This document shows positions 1-7,285 of a DNA stretch of 32,076 nucleotides, in pieces. The first letter of the stretch is position 1; every line of letters begins with the position of its first letter. The stretch is from positions 1 through 32,076 of the forward strand of contig JBBSIC010000036.1 of the NCBI GenBank assembly GCA_038232275.1, read 5' to 3'. A program made the translations under genes and the position numbers. Source of the stretch: DATLGB01 sp038232275. GTDB lineage: Bacteria; Actinomycetota; Thermoleophilia; Solirubrobacterales; Solirubrobacteraceae. The notes under the pieces are model-generated. The model saw nothing but the letters and a program-made list of their open reading frames with translations. It was not told where the DNA came from and searched no databases.

Positions 1-2
1 AC

Positions 3-800
3 CTGTACTCCCAGGAGGCCGTGAGCCGCGCGATGGCCGCGACGGGCGAGGTCAAGGGCCACTACATGAACGTCACGGCCGCCGACATGGAGGGCATGTA
101 CGAGCGGGCCGAGTTCGCCAAGGAGATCGGCTCCATCATCATCATGATGGACCTCACGGTCGGCGTCACGGCGTTGACGTCGATGTCCAAGTGGGCGCGC
201 GCGAACGGCCTGATCCTGCACCTGCACCGCGCCGGGCACGGGACCTACACGCGCCAGAAGAACCACGGCGTCAGCTTCCGCGTGATCGCCAAGTGGTGCC
301 GGATGCTCGGCGTCGACCACATCCACGCCGGCACCGTCGTCGGCAAGCTGGAGGGCGACCCGAACGCGATCGCCGGCTACTACAAGGTCTGCCGCGAGCG
401 CTACAACCACGCCGACCCCAAGCTGGGCCTGTACTTCGACCAGGACTGGGCGTCGCTGCCGGGCATGATGCCCGTCGCGTCCGGCGGCATCCACGCAGGG
501 CAGATGCACCAGCTGCTGCACTACCTCGGCGAGGACTCGATCCTCCAGTTCGGCGGCGGCACCATCGGGCACCCGATGGGCATCGCGGCCGGCGCGACCG
601 CCAACCGCACGGCGGTCGAGGCCATCATCCTGGCTCGCAACGAGGGCCGCGACTACTACAGCGAGGGCCCCGACATCCTCATCGAGGCGGCCAAGGGCTG
701 CCCGGAGCTCGATGCCGCGCTCGATGTCTGGAAGGACATCACCTTCGACTTCGAGTCGACCGACACGCCCGACGTCGAAGCCACCCCCACCGCCAGCTAA
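3..800 (+). CDS. cbbL: Ribulose-bisphosphate carboxylase large subunit, form I red type (5' truncated by window)
   Basis: This is the C-terminal part of Rubisco large subunit, which carboxylates or oxygenates ribulose-1,5-bisphosphate in the Calvin cycle. The reading frame is open from base 3, so the N-terminal domain and the carbamylated-lysine segment lie upstream of the window. Visible active-site elements are the HLHRAGH segment, HIHAG, loop 6 with its lysine (VVGKLEGDP), the SGGIHAGQ phosphate loop and the GGGTIGHP phosphate-binding glycines. The tail (WKDITFDFESTDTP then EATPTAS) resembles the C-terminal extension of red-type enzymes, which the CbbX activase is known to pull on. A GGAGG ribosome site and cbbS follow 15 nt after the stop. 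Red type (IC/ID) is judged from this tail and from the linked cbbX. Confidence 0.97.
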   Translation: MYSQEAVSRAMAATGEVKGHYMNVTAADMEGMYERAEFAKEIGSIIIMMDLTVGVTALTSMSKWARANGLILHLHRAGHGTYTRQKNHGVSFRVIAKWCRMLGVDHIHAGTVVGKLEGDPNAIAGYYKVCRERYNHADPKLGLYFDQDWASLPGMMPVASGGIHAGQMHQLLHYLGEDSILQFGGGTIGHPMGIAAGATANRTAVEAIILARNEGRDYYSEGPDILIEAAKGCPELDAALDVWKDITFDFESTDTPDVEATPTAS

Positions 801-815
801 GGCCCGGAGGCCACC

Positions 816-1286
816 ATGCGCATCACCCAGGGAACCTTCTCCTACCTGCCGGACCTCACCGACGAGCAGATCGCCGCCCAGGTCGCCTACTCGCTCGACC
901 ACGGCTACGCGATCATGGTCGAGCATACCGACGACCCGCACCCGCGCAACGCGTACTGGGAGATGTATAACCAGCCGCTGTTCGATCTCGAGCCGTCCGA
1001 GGCCGACCAGGCCCTCAGCGAGGTCAACGGCTGCCGCGAGGCCTTCCCGCAGCGCTACATCAAGGTCGTCGCCTACGACCGCTCGCTCGGGCGCCAGACG
1101 AGCGCGCTGAGCTTCATCGTCAACCGGCCCGACGACGAGCCCGGCTTCCGGCTGGAGCGCACGGAGAAGGCCGACCGCCAGATCCGCTACTCGCTGCACG
1201 CCTACGCCACCGACGACCCGCACGGTCGCCGCTACGGCGCGAAGGACCCGGACGACAGCGGTGCCGAAGGCATAGGCGCCGAATGA
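816..1286 (+). CDS. cbbS: Ribulose-bisphosphate carboxylase small subunit (red type)
   Basis: Small subunit of the form I Rubisco L8S8 complex. The 156-residue protein starts MRITQGTFSYLPDLTDEQI and contains the HPRNAYWEMY and SFIVNRPDDEPGFRLER segments typical of red-type small subunits. It has the long C-terminal extension (IRYSLHAYAT onward) that forms a beta-hairpin in that class. The last ~18 residues (acidic and glycine-rich) look like an extra tail. The ATG has a GGAGG ribosome site at 806-810, 5 nt upstream. The stop overlaps the cbbX start by 4 nt (ATGA), so the two are probably translationally coupled. Confidence 0.97.
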   Translation: MRITQGTFSYLPDLTDEQIAAQVAYSLDHGYAIMVEHTDDPHPRNAYWEMYNQPLFDLEPSEADQALSEVNGCREAFPQRYIKVVAYDRSLGRQTSALSFIVNRPDDEPGFRLERTEKADRQIRYSLHAYATDDPHGRRYGAKDPDDSGAEGIGAE

Positions 1287-2260
1287 CGCCGGAGACGAAC
1301 GCGGGCGAGGTCAAGGAGGAGAAGAAGAAGGAAGAGGAGGAGACGGACGAGCGGGAGCAGCGGCGGGAGGAGCAGAAGGAGAAACAGGACTCCAGCTCCT
1401 CCCCGGAGGCCTCCGACGCCGTCCAGGAGGTGCTCGCCGAGCTCGACCGCACCCTCATCGGCCTCGAGCCGGTCAAGACGCGGATCCGCGAGATCGCCGC
1501 GCTGCTGGTGATCGAGAACCTGCGCGTCGAGGAGGGCCTCACCACGAAGCGCCCGTCGCTGCACATGTCCTTCACGGGCAACCCGGGCACCGGCAAGACG
1601 ACGGTCGCCCTGCGCATGGCGGAGATCCTGCACGGGCTCGGCTACATCGAGAAGCCGAAGGTCGTCTCGGTCACCCGCGACGACCTCGTCGGCCAGTACG
1701 TCGGGCACACCGCGCCGAAGACCCGCGACGTGCTCAAGCGGGCGATCGGCGGCGTGCTGTTCATCGACGAGGCCTATTACCTGCACCGGCCCGAGAACGA
1801 GCGCGACTACGGCGCGGAGACGATCGAGATCCTCCTGCAGGTCATGGAGTCCGAGCGCGAGAACCTCGTCGTGGTGCTCGCCGGCTACGAGGACCGGATG
1901 GAGACGTTCTTTCAGTCCAACCCGGGCATGGGCTCGCGCGTCGCGCACCACATCAGGTTCCCGGACTACACGCCGGAGGAGCTCATGGGCATCGCCAAGC
2001 TCATGCTCGACCAGTCCGGCTACGCGTTCGACGAGGAGGCGGAGAGCGCCTTCCGCGAGTACATCGACGCGCGCATGGAGCAGCCGCGCTTCGCCAACGC
2101 CCGCAGCGTCCGCAACGCGCTGGACCGCGCGCGGCTGCGCCAGGCCAATCGCCTCTTCGACGCCGACCACCGGCCGGGCAGGGAGGAGCTGATGGGCATC
2201 GAGGCCGACGACATCTTCGGCTCGAGCGTCTTCCGAGCGAAGGCGGGGTCCAAGGCGTGA
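1283..2260 (+). CDS. cbbX: Red-type Rubisco activase, AAA+ protein CbbX
   Basis: AAA+ remodelling ATPase that removes inhibitory sugar phosphates from red-type Rubisco by acting on the large-subunit C-terminus. Walker A is GNPGTGKTT (residues 99-107), Walker B is VLFIDEAYYL (158-167), and the probable pore loop is GQYVGHTAPKT (137-147). A sensor and arginine-finger region follows around SNPGMGSR (212-219). The 325-residue length is somewhat more than usual because of an N-terminal extension: residues 8-37 are almost entirely Glu, Lys, Arg and Gln, followed by a serine run (37-40). The canonical CbbX start (…VLAELDRTLIGLEPVK) comes at about residue 50. The gene overlaps cbbS and prk by 4 nt each, so it lies inside a four-gene Calvin operon. 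Confidence 0.96.
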   Translation: MTPETNAGEVKEEKKKEEEETDEREQRREEQKEKQDSSSSPEASDAVQEVLAELDRTLIGLEPVKTRIREIAALLVIENLRVEEGLTTKRPSLHMSFTGNPGTGKTTVALRMAEILHGLGYIEKPKVVSVTRDDLVGQYVGHTAPKTRDVLKRAIGGVLFIDEAYYLHRPENERDYGAETIEILLQVMESERENLVVVLAGYEDRMETFFQSNPGMGSRVAHHIRFPDYTPEELMGIAKLMLDQSGYAFDEEAESAFREYIDARMEQPRFANARSVRNALDRARLRQANRLFDADHRPGREELMGIEADDIFGSSVFRAKAGSKA

Positions 2261-3198
2261 CCCGGCCCGTCCTGCTGGGGCTGGTCGGCGACTCCGCCTC
2301 CGGCAAGACCACCATCACTCGCGGGCTCCTGCGCGTGCTCGGCGAGGAGAACGTCACGCACGTCTGCGTCGACGACTACCACCGCTACGACCGCCGCCAG
2401 CGCGCCGAGCATGCCATCACGCCGCTGAACCCGGAGTGCAACTACCTCGACGTGATGCTGCAGGACCTCGCGCACATGCGCACGGGCGAGGCCATCCTCA
2501 AGCCCGTCTACAAGCACAGCGACGGGACGTTCGGGGCCCCGGTCTACGTGCAGCCCAAGCGCTTCGCGATCGCCGAGGGCCTGCTGGGGTTCCACACCAA
2601 GGAGCTGCGCGAGACCTACGACATGCGCGTCTTCCTCGCGCCGCCCGAGGATCTGCGGCGCAAGTGGAAGGTGCAGCGCGACTGCTCGCGGCGCGGCTAC
2701 ACGACCGACCAGGTGCTTGCCGAGCTCGACAAGCGCGAGCCCGACTCGGAGCAGTTCATCCGGCCGCAGCGCCACCACGCGGATGTCGTCGTCGCGTTCC
2801 AGCCGGCCGACAACGACGACTCCGAGCACCTGCCGGCCGAGCTCGTGCTGTGCGAGGGCCTCGTGCACCCGGACCTCTCTCCGTTCGTCGGAAACGGGGG
2901 CGGGGTCGAGGTGGAGCCTGTCGGGACCGAGACCCACGTGCGGATCCCGGGCGACATCCCGCGCGAGCGCGCGGAGGAGATCGAGGAGGCGATCTGGGAC
3001 CAGCTGCACTTCGCCCGCCACCTGCGTTCGATGCGCCTCGGGGAGTTCACGATCGGCACCGAGCTGCACCGGTCCGACCCGCTGGCCCTCGTGCAGCTGC
3101 TGATCCTGTACCACCTCGTGACCGCGTGCGCGGCCGTGGCGCTCGGAAGCGACGCGGCGACGACCGACGCGCCCGCCGCCGTACCCGCCTCCGGCTGA
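2257..3198 (+). CDS. prk: Phosphoribulokinase
   Basis: Makes the Rubisco substrate: ATP plus ribulose-5-phosphate gives ribulose-1,5-bisphosphate. The P-loop GDSASGKTT is at residues 11-19, followed by the conserved VDDYHRYDR segment and PLNPECNYLD. The KWKVQRDCSRRGYT segment resembles the basic substrate-binding stretch of the family. The C-terminal domain (from about residue 195) resembles that of the longer plant/cyanobacterial-type enzymes more than the short proteobacterial CbbP, though this subclass call is from motif memory only. The GTG start overlaps the cbbX stop (GTGA), and a start further downstream would lose the P-loop. The last ~20 residues are Ala/Asp/Thr-rich and probably disordered. 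Confidence 0.94.
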   Translation: MTRPVLLGLVGDSASGKTTITRGLLRVLGEENVTHVCVDDYHRYDRRQRAEHAITPLNPECNYLDVMLQDLAHMRTGEAILKPVYKHSDGTFGAPVYVQPKRFAIAEGLLGFHTKELRETYDMRVFLAPPEDLRRKWKVQRDCSRRGYTTDQVLAELDKREPDSEQFIRPQRHHADVVVAFQPADNDDSEHLPAELVLCEGLVHPDLSPFVGNGGGVEVEPVGTETHVRIPGDIPRERAEEIEEAIWDQLHFARHLRSMRLGEFTIGTELHRSDPLALVQLLILYHLVTACAAVALGSDAATTDAPAAVPASG

Positions 3199-3211
3199 GC
3201 CCGTCAGGCTC
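3197..3211. terminator. Small hairpin between prk and the CBS gene
   Basis: GAGCC-CGTCA-GGCTC is a 5-bp stem with a 5-nt loop. It spans the last two bases of the prk stop codon (3196-3198) and the stop of the convergent CBS gene (3204-3206). There is no T-tract on either side. It is a candidate weak bidirectional terminator only. Confidence 0.3.
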
Positions 3212-3611
3212 GGTCGGCGCCGAGCGGGATCCCGGCCTCCGTCCAGCAGCGCACGATGTCGCGCATCGAGAGGATGCCGACCACCTCGGCGCCCTCGAGC
3301 ACGATCACGTGGCGAAACGCCCCCGCCACCATCGCCTCGGCCGCGGTCTCCAGCGGCCAGTCGACCTCGGCGTAGACGAGATTGGTCGTCAGGTGGTCGC
3401 GCACGCGCTCCACGTCGATGTCCTGGTCGCGGCCGTTGGCCCGCAGGAGGTCGCGCTCGGTGATGATGCCCGGCCCCTGCTGGTCGGGATCGATGACCAC
3501 GGCCGCGCCGACGCTGCGCGACGACATGCGCCGCGCGGCCTCGCGCAGCGTGTGGTCGGGACCGATCGTCACGACCACCGGGTTCATGCCGTCACGAACC
3601 TGGATGGTCAT
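3204..3611 (-). CDS. CBS-domain-pair protein
   Basis: A 135-residue stand-alone Bateman module with two CBS domains. The first runs about residues 1-62 (…VTIGPDHTLREAARRMSSRSVGAAVVID… then GIITERDLL). The second runs about residues 70-125 (ETAAEAMVAGAFRHVIVLEGAEVVGILSMRDIV). Such proteins usually bind adenine nucleotides and act as energy or second-messenger sensors; no enzyme domain is attached here. The start is uncertain: the ATG at 3611 fits the usual start of such proteins, and a GTG at 3626 would add five residues, but neither has a good ribosome site. It is convergent with prk, with a 5-nt gap. A role in regulating carbon fixation is possible from position only. Confidence 0.85.
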   Translation of the reverse strand: MTIQVRDGMNPVVVTIGPDHTLREAARRMSSRSVGAAVVIDPDQQGPGIITERDLLRANGRDQDIDVERVRDHLTTNLVYAEVDWPLETAAEAMVAGAFRHVIVLEGAEVVGILSMRDIVRCWTEAGIPLGADRA

Positions 3612-3651
3612 GCGCGGTCCGTGCACACCTCGGGGCTTGCGCGACGACCGG

Positions 3652-4116
3652 TCATCGCGCGCTGCCCGCCACGGCCGGCTCGATCAGGCAGGCGTCGACC
3701 GACCCCGGCAAAACGTGGGTGACCGGCACCCCGAGCGCCCGGGTCTTGCTGACCACGTCGAGGCGCAGCCACTTGGAGAACCGCCGCCCCAGCGTGGAGA
3801 TGATGATCTCGTCGTACCCCTCGATGTTGAGGGCGTCGGCGATGGCGGCGAGCGGGTTGGCGTCGCCGATCGCGCCCGTCACGGGCGCGCCCGCGGCCTG
3901 CGAGAGCCAGGGCAGGGCGCGTTGAAGGTTCGCGCGGGCCTCCGCCAGTCCTGCCACCTCCGGATCGACCACGCGGTGGAGGCCGTGCGGCGTGGCGGGG
4001 ACGATCAGATGAAAGCTCGTCGCGCTCGCCCGAACCCGGGCGCGGATAGCCTCGACCAGCGCCGGGGTCGGCGCGGTCCGGTTGGCGACGATCAGGACTC
4101 GGGGTACTTCAGACAA
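3652..4116 (-). CDS. UspA-like (universal stress protein fold) protein
   Basis: A 154-residue protein with a Rossmann-like pattern similar to the universal stress family: an N-terminal strand RVLIVANRTAPTPALVEAI, a middle GDANPLAAIADAL, and EGYDEIIISTLGRRFSKWLRLDVVSKTRALGVPVTHVL. The last resembles the nucleotide-binding end of UspA-like domains, although the classic G-x2-G-x9-G-S/T signature is not perfect. The start is TTG at 4116, supported by a GAGGGAG ribosome site 8 nt upstream. A CRP-like palindrome sits at 4135-4152 just ahead of it. Biochemical function cannot be stated. Confidence 0.75.
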   Translation of the reverse strand: MSEVPRVLIVANRTAPTPALVEAIRARVRASATSFHLIVPATPHGLHRVVDPEVAGLAEARANLQRALPWLSQAAGAPVTGAIGDANPLAAIADALNIEGYDEIIISTLGRRFSKWLRLDVVSKTRALGVPVTHVLPGSVDACLIEPAVAGSAR

Positions 4117-4134
4117 GGCACGGGCTCCCTCTGT

Positions 4135-4152
4135 TTGTGTCGATCGTCACAA
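4135..4152 (-). promoter_or_regulatory. CRP/GlxR-like palindromic operator
   Basis: The 18-bp inverted repeat TTGTG-T-CGATCG-T-CACAA matches the CRP-family consensus TGTGA-N6-TCACA at 9 of 10 defined positions. It lies 19-36 nt upstream of the UspA-like TTG start. It sits directly downstream of a possible -10 hexamer TACTCT (minus strand, 4157-4152), so a bound regulator would overlap the transcription start and probably repress. The regulator itself is not in this window. Confidence 0.5.
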
Positions 4153-4268
4153 GAGTACCCGAGGCTCGCGCCACGTACCCATCGACATGTGCTCCGCCAC
4201 CCAATGACGATCTCCGATGACCGGGGTCGGTCGCCTTTCGGGCGGCTGCTGAGGAGCCGGCCCGGCGC

Positions 4269-4696
4269 TCATCGGGGGCCGGAGCGGCGGTCGCGGTCGC
4301 GGTGCCGGCCCCGTCCGCGATGGGACTCATCGGTGCCCAGGGCCCGGTGGACCACCGTGCTGTAGAGCGCGATGCCCGTGCCGAGCAGCACCCAGACCGG
4401 CCAGAAGCTCCCGTCGACGCCGGTGGCCGCCCAGATCGCGATGCAGATCGTGTTCGTGACGATGAACCCGGCCAGCCGCTCCCGGAAGCGCGTGTCGGCG
4501 AGGATCGGCTGCCGCGCCGGTCGCTCGGCGGGCAGCCCCGGCACGAGCTCGCCGTGCGTCCTCGCCGTGTACGCGGCCGCGACGCGCGTCTCGAGCTCCT
4601 CGTCGTCGATCCGGCCCTCGACGGCCGCGCGCCGCAGGCGTTCGGCGGTTGCCTCGGCTCGGCGTCGGAGGCGCGGTGGGTCGGATCGGGCACCAC
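4269..4696 (-). pseudogene. DUF1707 / 2TM-domain membrane protein, interrupted by a one-base frameshift
   Basis: Two frames together make one recognisable actinobacterial protein. From the GTG at 4696 the first frame gives …DPTHRASDAE, the usual DUF1707 opening. The next frame continues ATAERLRRAAVEGRIDDEEL, ARTHGELVPGLPAER and then a 2TM domain (RFRERLAGFIVTNTI… WPVWVLLGTGIALYS). Adding one C between plus-strand positions 4656 and 4657 restores SDAEREATAERLRR without a gap. The C-terminus is charged (Arg/Asp/Gly). A -10-like TAGGTT sits 7 nt before the GTG. It is either a real frameshift or a one-base assembly error; every other part of the gene looks intact. The function of the family is unknown. 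Confidence 0.75.
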
Positions 4697-4703
4697 GGTC
4701 TGA

Positions 4704-4709
4704 AACCTA
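4704..4709 (-). promoter_or_regulatory. -10 element (TAGGTT) for the DUF1707/2TM gene
   Basis: TAGGTT on the minus strand lies 7 nt before the GTG at 4696. The same arrangement occurs at a dozen other genes in the window and implies a leaderless transcript. Confidence 0.55.
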
Positions 4710-4712
4710 GCG

Positions 4713-4764
4713 CGCAGGGCGCTCAGCGCCGCACGAGCGGCTCCAATCGTCGCAGGGCGCTCAG
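4713..4764. repeat. 14-bp direct repeat flanking the VOC stop
   Basis: CGCAGGGCGCTCAG occurs at 4713-4726 and again at 4751-4764, with a 38-bp period. The second copy overlaps the VOC stop codon. It may be a small local duplication. Confidence 0.6.
4718..4730 (-). terminator. GGCGC-TCA-GCGCC hairpin downstream of the VOC gene
   Basis: A perfect 5-bp GC stem with a 3-nt loop, about 30 nt beyond the stop of the VOC gene on the minus strand. It lies inside the first copy of a 14-bp direct repeat. No T-run follows, so terminator function is only plausible. Confidence 0.4.
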
Positions 4765-5171
4765 TCGGGCTTCTCGGTGAGCTGGATCATGTAGCCGCCC
4801 GAGGTCTCCGGCTTGGTCCACAAGTGCCGCGCGCCGCGCAGTTCGATCGGCTCGTGGACGGGGTCAGCCGTCGCCGGACCGGAGAACTCGACGCCGTGAC
4901 CCGCGAGGCGCTCGCGCTCGGCGTCGAGGTCGTCGACGCGCACGCCGAAGTGGTCGACGGCCGCGTCCTGCCCGGCCGGCAGGCGGTCGCCGGCGCTCTG
5001 AAGCGTGAACACCTCGAGCTTGCCCTCCCCCAGCGCGAAGAACGCGCCCCTGAGCCCGTGCTCGGGCGCCTCGAACTCCGCGGCGGGGTCGCCGAGGCCG
5101 AGGACGTCGCGGGCGAAGGTCTTGGCGGCCTCGAGGTCTCCCACGAGCACGCCGACATGGTCGAAGCGCAT
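4761..5171 (-). CDS. VOC-family (glyoxalase / methylmalonyl-CoA epimerase-like) protein
   Basis: A 136-residue protein with two beta-alpha-beta-beta-beta modules of the vicinal oxygen chelate fold. It opens MRFDHVGVLVGDLEAAKTFARDVLGLG and the second module begins AAVDHFGVRVDDLDAERERLAGHGVEF. Candidate metal ligands are His5, a Glu in GKLEVFTL, the His in VDHFGV and a Glu near the C-terminus. The layout resembles methylmalonyl-CoA epimerase or lactoylglutathione lyase, but the substrate cannot be assigned. The ATG at 5171 is preceded by CAGTCT 7 nt upstream, a weak match to the -10 pattern of this window. The phosphatase gene ends 26 nt upstream on the same strand. Confidence 0.85.
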   Translation of the reverse strand: MRFDHVGVLVGDLEAAKTFARDVLGLGDPAAEFEAPEHGLRGAFFALGEGKLEVFTLQSAGDRLPAGQDAAVDHFGVRVDDLDAERERLAGHGVEFSGPATADPVHEPIELRGARHLWTKPETSGGYMIQLTEKPD

Positions 5172-5197
5172 GCCGTGAAGACTGACAGACCAGCCGT

Positions 5198-6186
5198 TCA
5201 GGGCGCCGTGGGGGCGAAGGCGACGATCGTCGCGTCCTCCTCGAGCCGGTCCTCGGACGCGTCCGTGATCTGGCCCTCCAGCGCGCGCACGAGGGCTGGC
5301 GCACTCGGATTGGCGAGCCCCGAGACCGCCTCGCGAATGGCTTCGAGGCCGAGCGCGGTTCCGTCGCTGCGGCGGCGGCTCAGCATGCCGTCGGAGATCA
5401 GCAGGATGCGCTCATCGGAGGCGAGCCGATGAGCATCGGCGGTGACTTGCCGGTCCTCACCGCCGAGCAGCCCGAGACTCGGGTGGCTCGTCCCCGGCAG
5501 GGACCGTGCCGTCGGCACCGACCAGCAACGGCTGCTGGTCGCCGCACGCGATCCAGAAGAAACTGCCCGTGGGCCCATGCCAGCGCGCGACGATGGCGTT
5601 CGAGTGCACGTCGGGCGCCTTGAGCTCGAGCAGCGTCGACTCCATGTAGCGCACTGTCTCGCCGAGCGTGGCCTGCCGCCGGCGTTTGGCCCGGAATGCG
5701 CCGAAGATCACGGCGCCGATCGCCGCGGCCGTCGTTCCGCTCCCCACGGAGTCGGCCACCGCGATCCAGGCGCCGTCGGGATTCTCCACGTAGTCGAACC
5801 AGTCGCCACCGAACTCGTAGCCGGGAAGGACGTTGCCCGCTAGCAGCCCTCCGGAGATGCGAGCGATGCGTGGCGGGAGCAGGGTCTGCTGGACCTCGGA
5901 GGCAGCGGTTATGTCCTTGCGCCGCCGCGTGGCGTCCAGCACGTCCGTGTAGCACTCGGCCAGGCCCAGGGCCGCGGCGCTCTGGCGGGCGCGCTCAAGC
6001 AGCGGGGCCTCGGGCGCGTCGGGCGCGATCAGCACACCGATGGCCCGGCCTCGAAGGAACATCGGCGCCATCACGCTCGCGGGTAGCAGCTCCTTCAGGG
6101 GAGAGGCGCTGTGCCTCGGCCACGATCTGGTCGCCCAGCAGGTGCGGGGGAACCTTGTTGAGCACATCGACGATGTCCAGGGGCAA
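5198..6186 (-). pseudogene. SpoIIE/RsbU-type PP2C serine phosphatase, broken by two frameshifts
   Basis: Three successive frames make one protein. Frame 1 starts around a TTG at 6186 (PLDIVDVLNKVPPHLLGDQIVAEAQRLS). Frame 2 begins near 6085 with a GAF-like piece (KELLPASVMAPMFLRGRAI) and then the PP2C core: EVQQTLLPP, YEFGGDWFDY and VADSVGSGTTAAAIGAV, where the aspartates are probable metal ligands. Frame 3 begins near 5485 and supplies the end: SLGLLGG, ERILLISDGMLSRR and EEDATIVAF. Each junction is repaired by skipping one base. Such phosphatases control anti-sigma-antagonist switches in stress signalling. The start is uncertain because no ribosome site is visible. Assembly error and true decay cannot be told apart here. 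Confidence 0.8.
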
Positions 6187-6246
6187 GGGTCCGGCACTTG
6201 CCAGCTCGCCCGGTGGCCGCAGCCGTCCGCCCGGCCGCCCGAGAGA

Positions 6247-7146
6247 TCAGCGCGAGCGGAAGCGGGCCTTGAGCGCGGCGTAGTACGCCGGCCTGGGCCT
6301 GCCGCGGACGTCGACGAGGCCGGTGTCCCAGTGGCTGGCGTTGAAGGTCTCCCCGCCGCGCCACTGCCACCAGTACAGGCGGTCGACCCGGGAGCGGAAG
6401 CGCAGCGCCTGGTTGAACGCGTACGCGGTGAAGCGGCCCTGCCGGGCGAGGTTGAACGGCCACAGCTTGGCGTAGCTGGCGAACGCGCCGGTCTCCGTGA
6501 TCCAGATGCGACCGCGCGGGTGGGCCTTGACGAAGGTGGCCAGCCGGCTGTCGGAGCGCCGGTTGACGTCGCCGTAGCCATGGACCGCCCAGATTGCGGG
6601 CTGGCGGCCATAGGCGGCCAGGAACTTCTTGATCCACCAGCGCGTCTTCGGCCCGTTGGAGAGCACGATCGTGACCGGGAGGATCGTGCACCGCGGGCAG
6701 GCGGCCTCCATGGCCTTGGCGTACGCGGCGTTGCGCTCGGGATGGCGCCAGGTCACCGGCTGGGAGCGGTGGTTGCCCTCGTTCCAGGTCTGCCACTCCC
6801 CCACTCCGGGCCAGCGCGCGAGCGCCTTGCGGAAGGCGTGCTGGTACCGGGCGACGGACGGCGCCTTCGTCGTGGAGCCCCCCTGGAAGCTCAGCAGCGG
6901 GTCGAGGCCGTTGAGCATCGCCTGGGCGTACCAGGCGTCGACGCGCTCGCGCTGAAAGCCCGGCTTCAGCGCGACGTTCCACGCCGCGAGGTAGCGCGTG
7001 GCGCCCGGCTTGAGCTTCAGCAGGCGCGGGGCGGACAGGTCGTAGGTGTTGCCGATCCCGAACACCTGGTGCGAGGTCAAGGCGCTCGCCGGCGCGCAGA
7101 GCGCCAGGCAGGCGAGAACGGTGGTGACCGGCACGAGTCGGCGCAT
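6247..7146 (-). CDS. Secreted glycoside hydrolase, clan GH-A (GH39-like)
   Basis: A 299-residue protein with a Sec signal peptide (MRRLVPVTTVLACLALCAPASA, cleaved near residue 22) and a TIM-barrel glycosidase pattern. The WQTWNEGNH segment (residues 118-126) gives the Asn-Glu acid/base pair of clan GH-A (N122, E123). The strand ending RIWITETGAF puts the probable nucleophile at E218. Aromatic residues near the end (LYWWQWRG, 257-264) fit a substrate cleft. The substrate is unknown; plant or microbial polysaccharide is a guess. The ATG at 7146 is chosen because the signal peptide begins there; upstream in-frame sequence is not protein-like. The phosphatase gene begins about 60 nt downstream on the same strand. 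Confidence 0.8.
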   Translation of the reverse strand: MRRLVPVTTVLACLALCAPASALTSHQVFGIGNTYDLSAPRLLKLKPGATRYLAAWNVALKPGFQRERVDAWYAQAMLNGLDPLLSFQGGSTTKAPSVARYQHAFRKALARWPGVGEWQTWNEGNHRSQPVTWRHPERNAAYAKAMEAACPRCTILPVTIVLSNGPKTRWWIKKFLAAYGRQPAIWAVHGYGDVNRRSDSRLATFVKAHPRGRIWITETGAFASYAKLWPFNLARQGRFTAYAFNQALRFRSRVDRLYWWQWRGGETFNASHWDTGLVDVRGRPRPAYYAALKARFRSR

Positions 7147-7273
7147 GCTGCTTAACACAACGGTCACAACACCGCCAAACTCTCGCCTTTTCGGTGCCCC
7201 GGGCGCGGTCGTCACGCGCGCCCGCGACGTGCAGAAGATACGGGCCGGCTGGTCAGGGCGAGCGCCTGACCGC

Positions 7274-7279
7274 GATACT
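7274..7279 (+). promoter_or_regulatory. -10 element (GATACT) for the DUF2237 gene
   Basis: GATACT lies 6 nt before the GTG at 7286. The glutaredoxin gene has the same hexamer 7 nt before its GTG. The spacing places the transcription start at the start codon. Confidence 0.55.
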
Positions 7280-7285
7280 GCCGCT

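Noticed and set aside
2436..3722. Plus-strand open frame of about 430 codons overlapping prk and the CBS gene
   Set aside because: The translation is Arg/Ala/Gly-rich and low in complexity, and it overlaps two confident genes in other frames.
4109..4636. Continuation of the first DUF1707 frame down to 4109
   Set aside because: After the frame break the translation becomes Ser/Arg/Thr-rich and has no domain; the real 2TM domain is in the neighbouring frame.
6187..6611. Upstream extension of the phosphatase middle frame
   Set aside because: It runs through the glycosidase gene in a different frame and gives Arg/Ser/Thr-rich sequence. The true N-terminus is the segment from 6186 in another frame.
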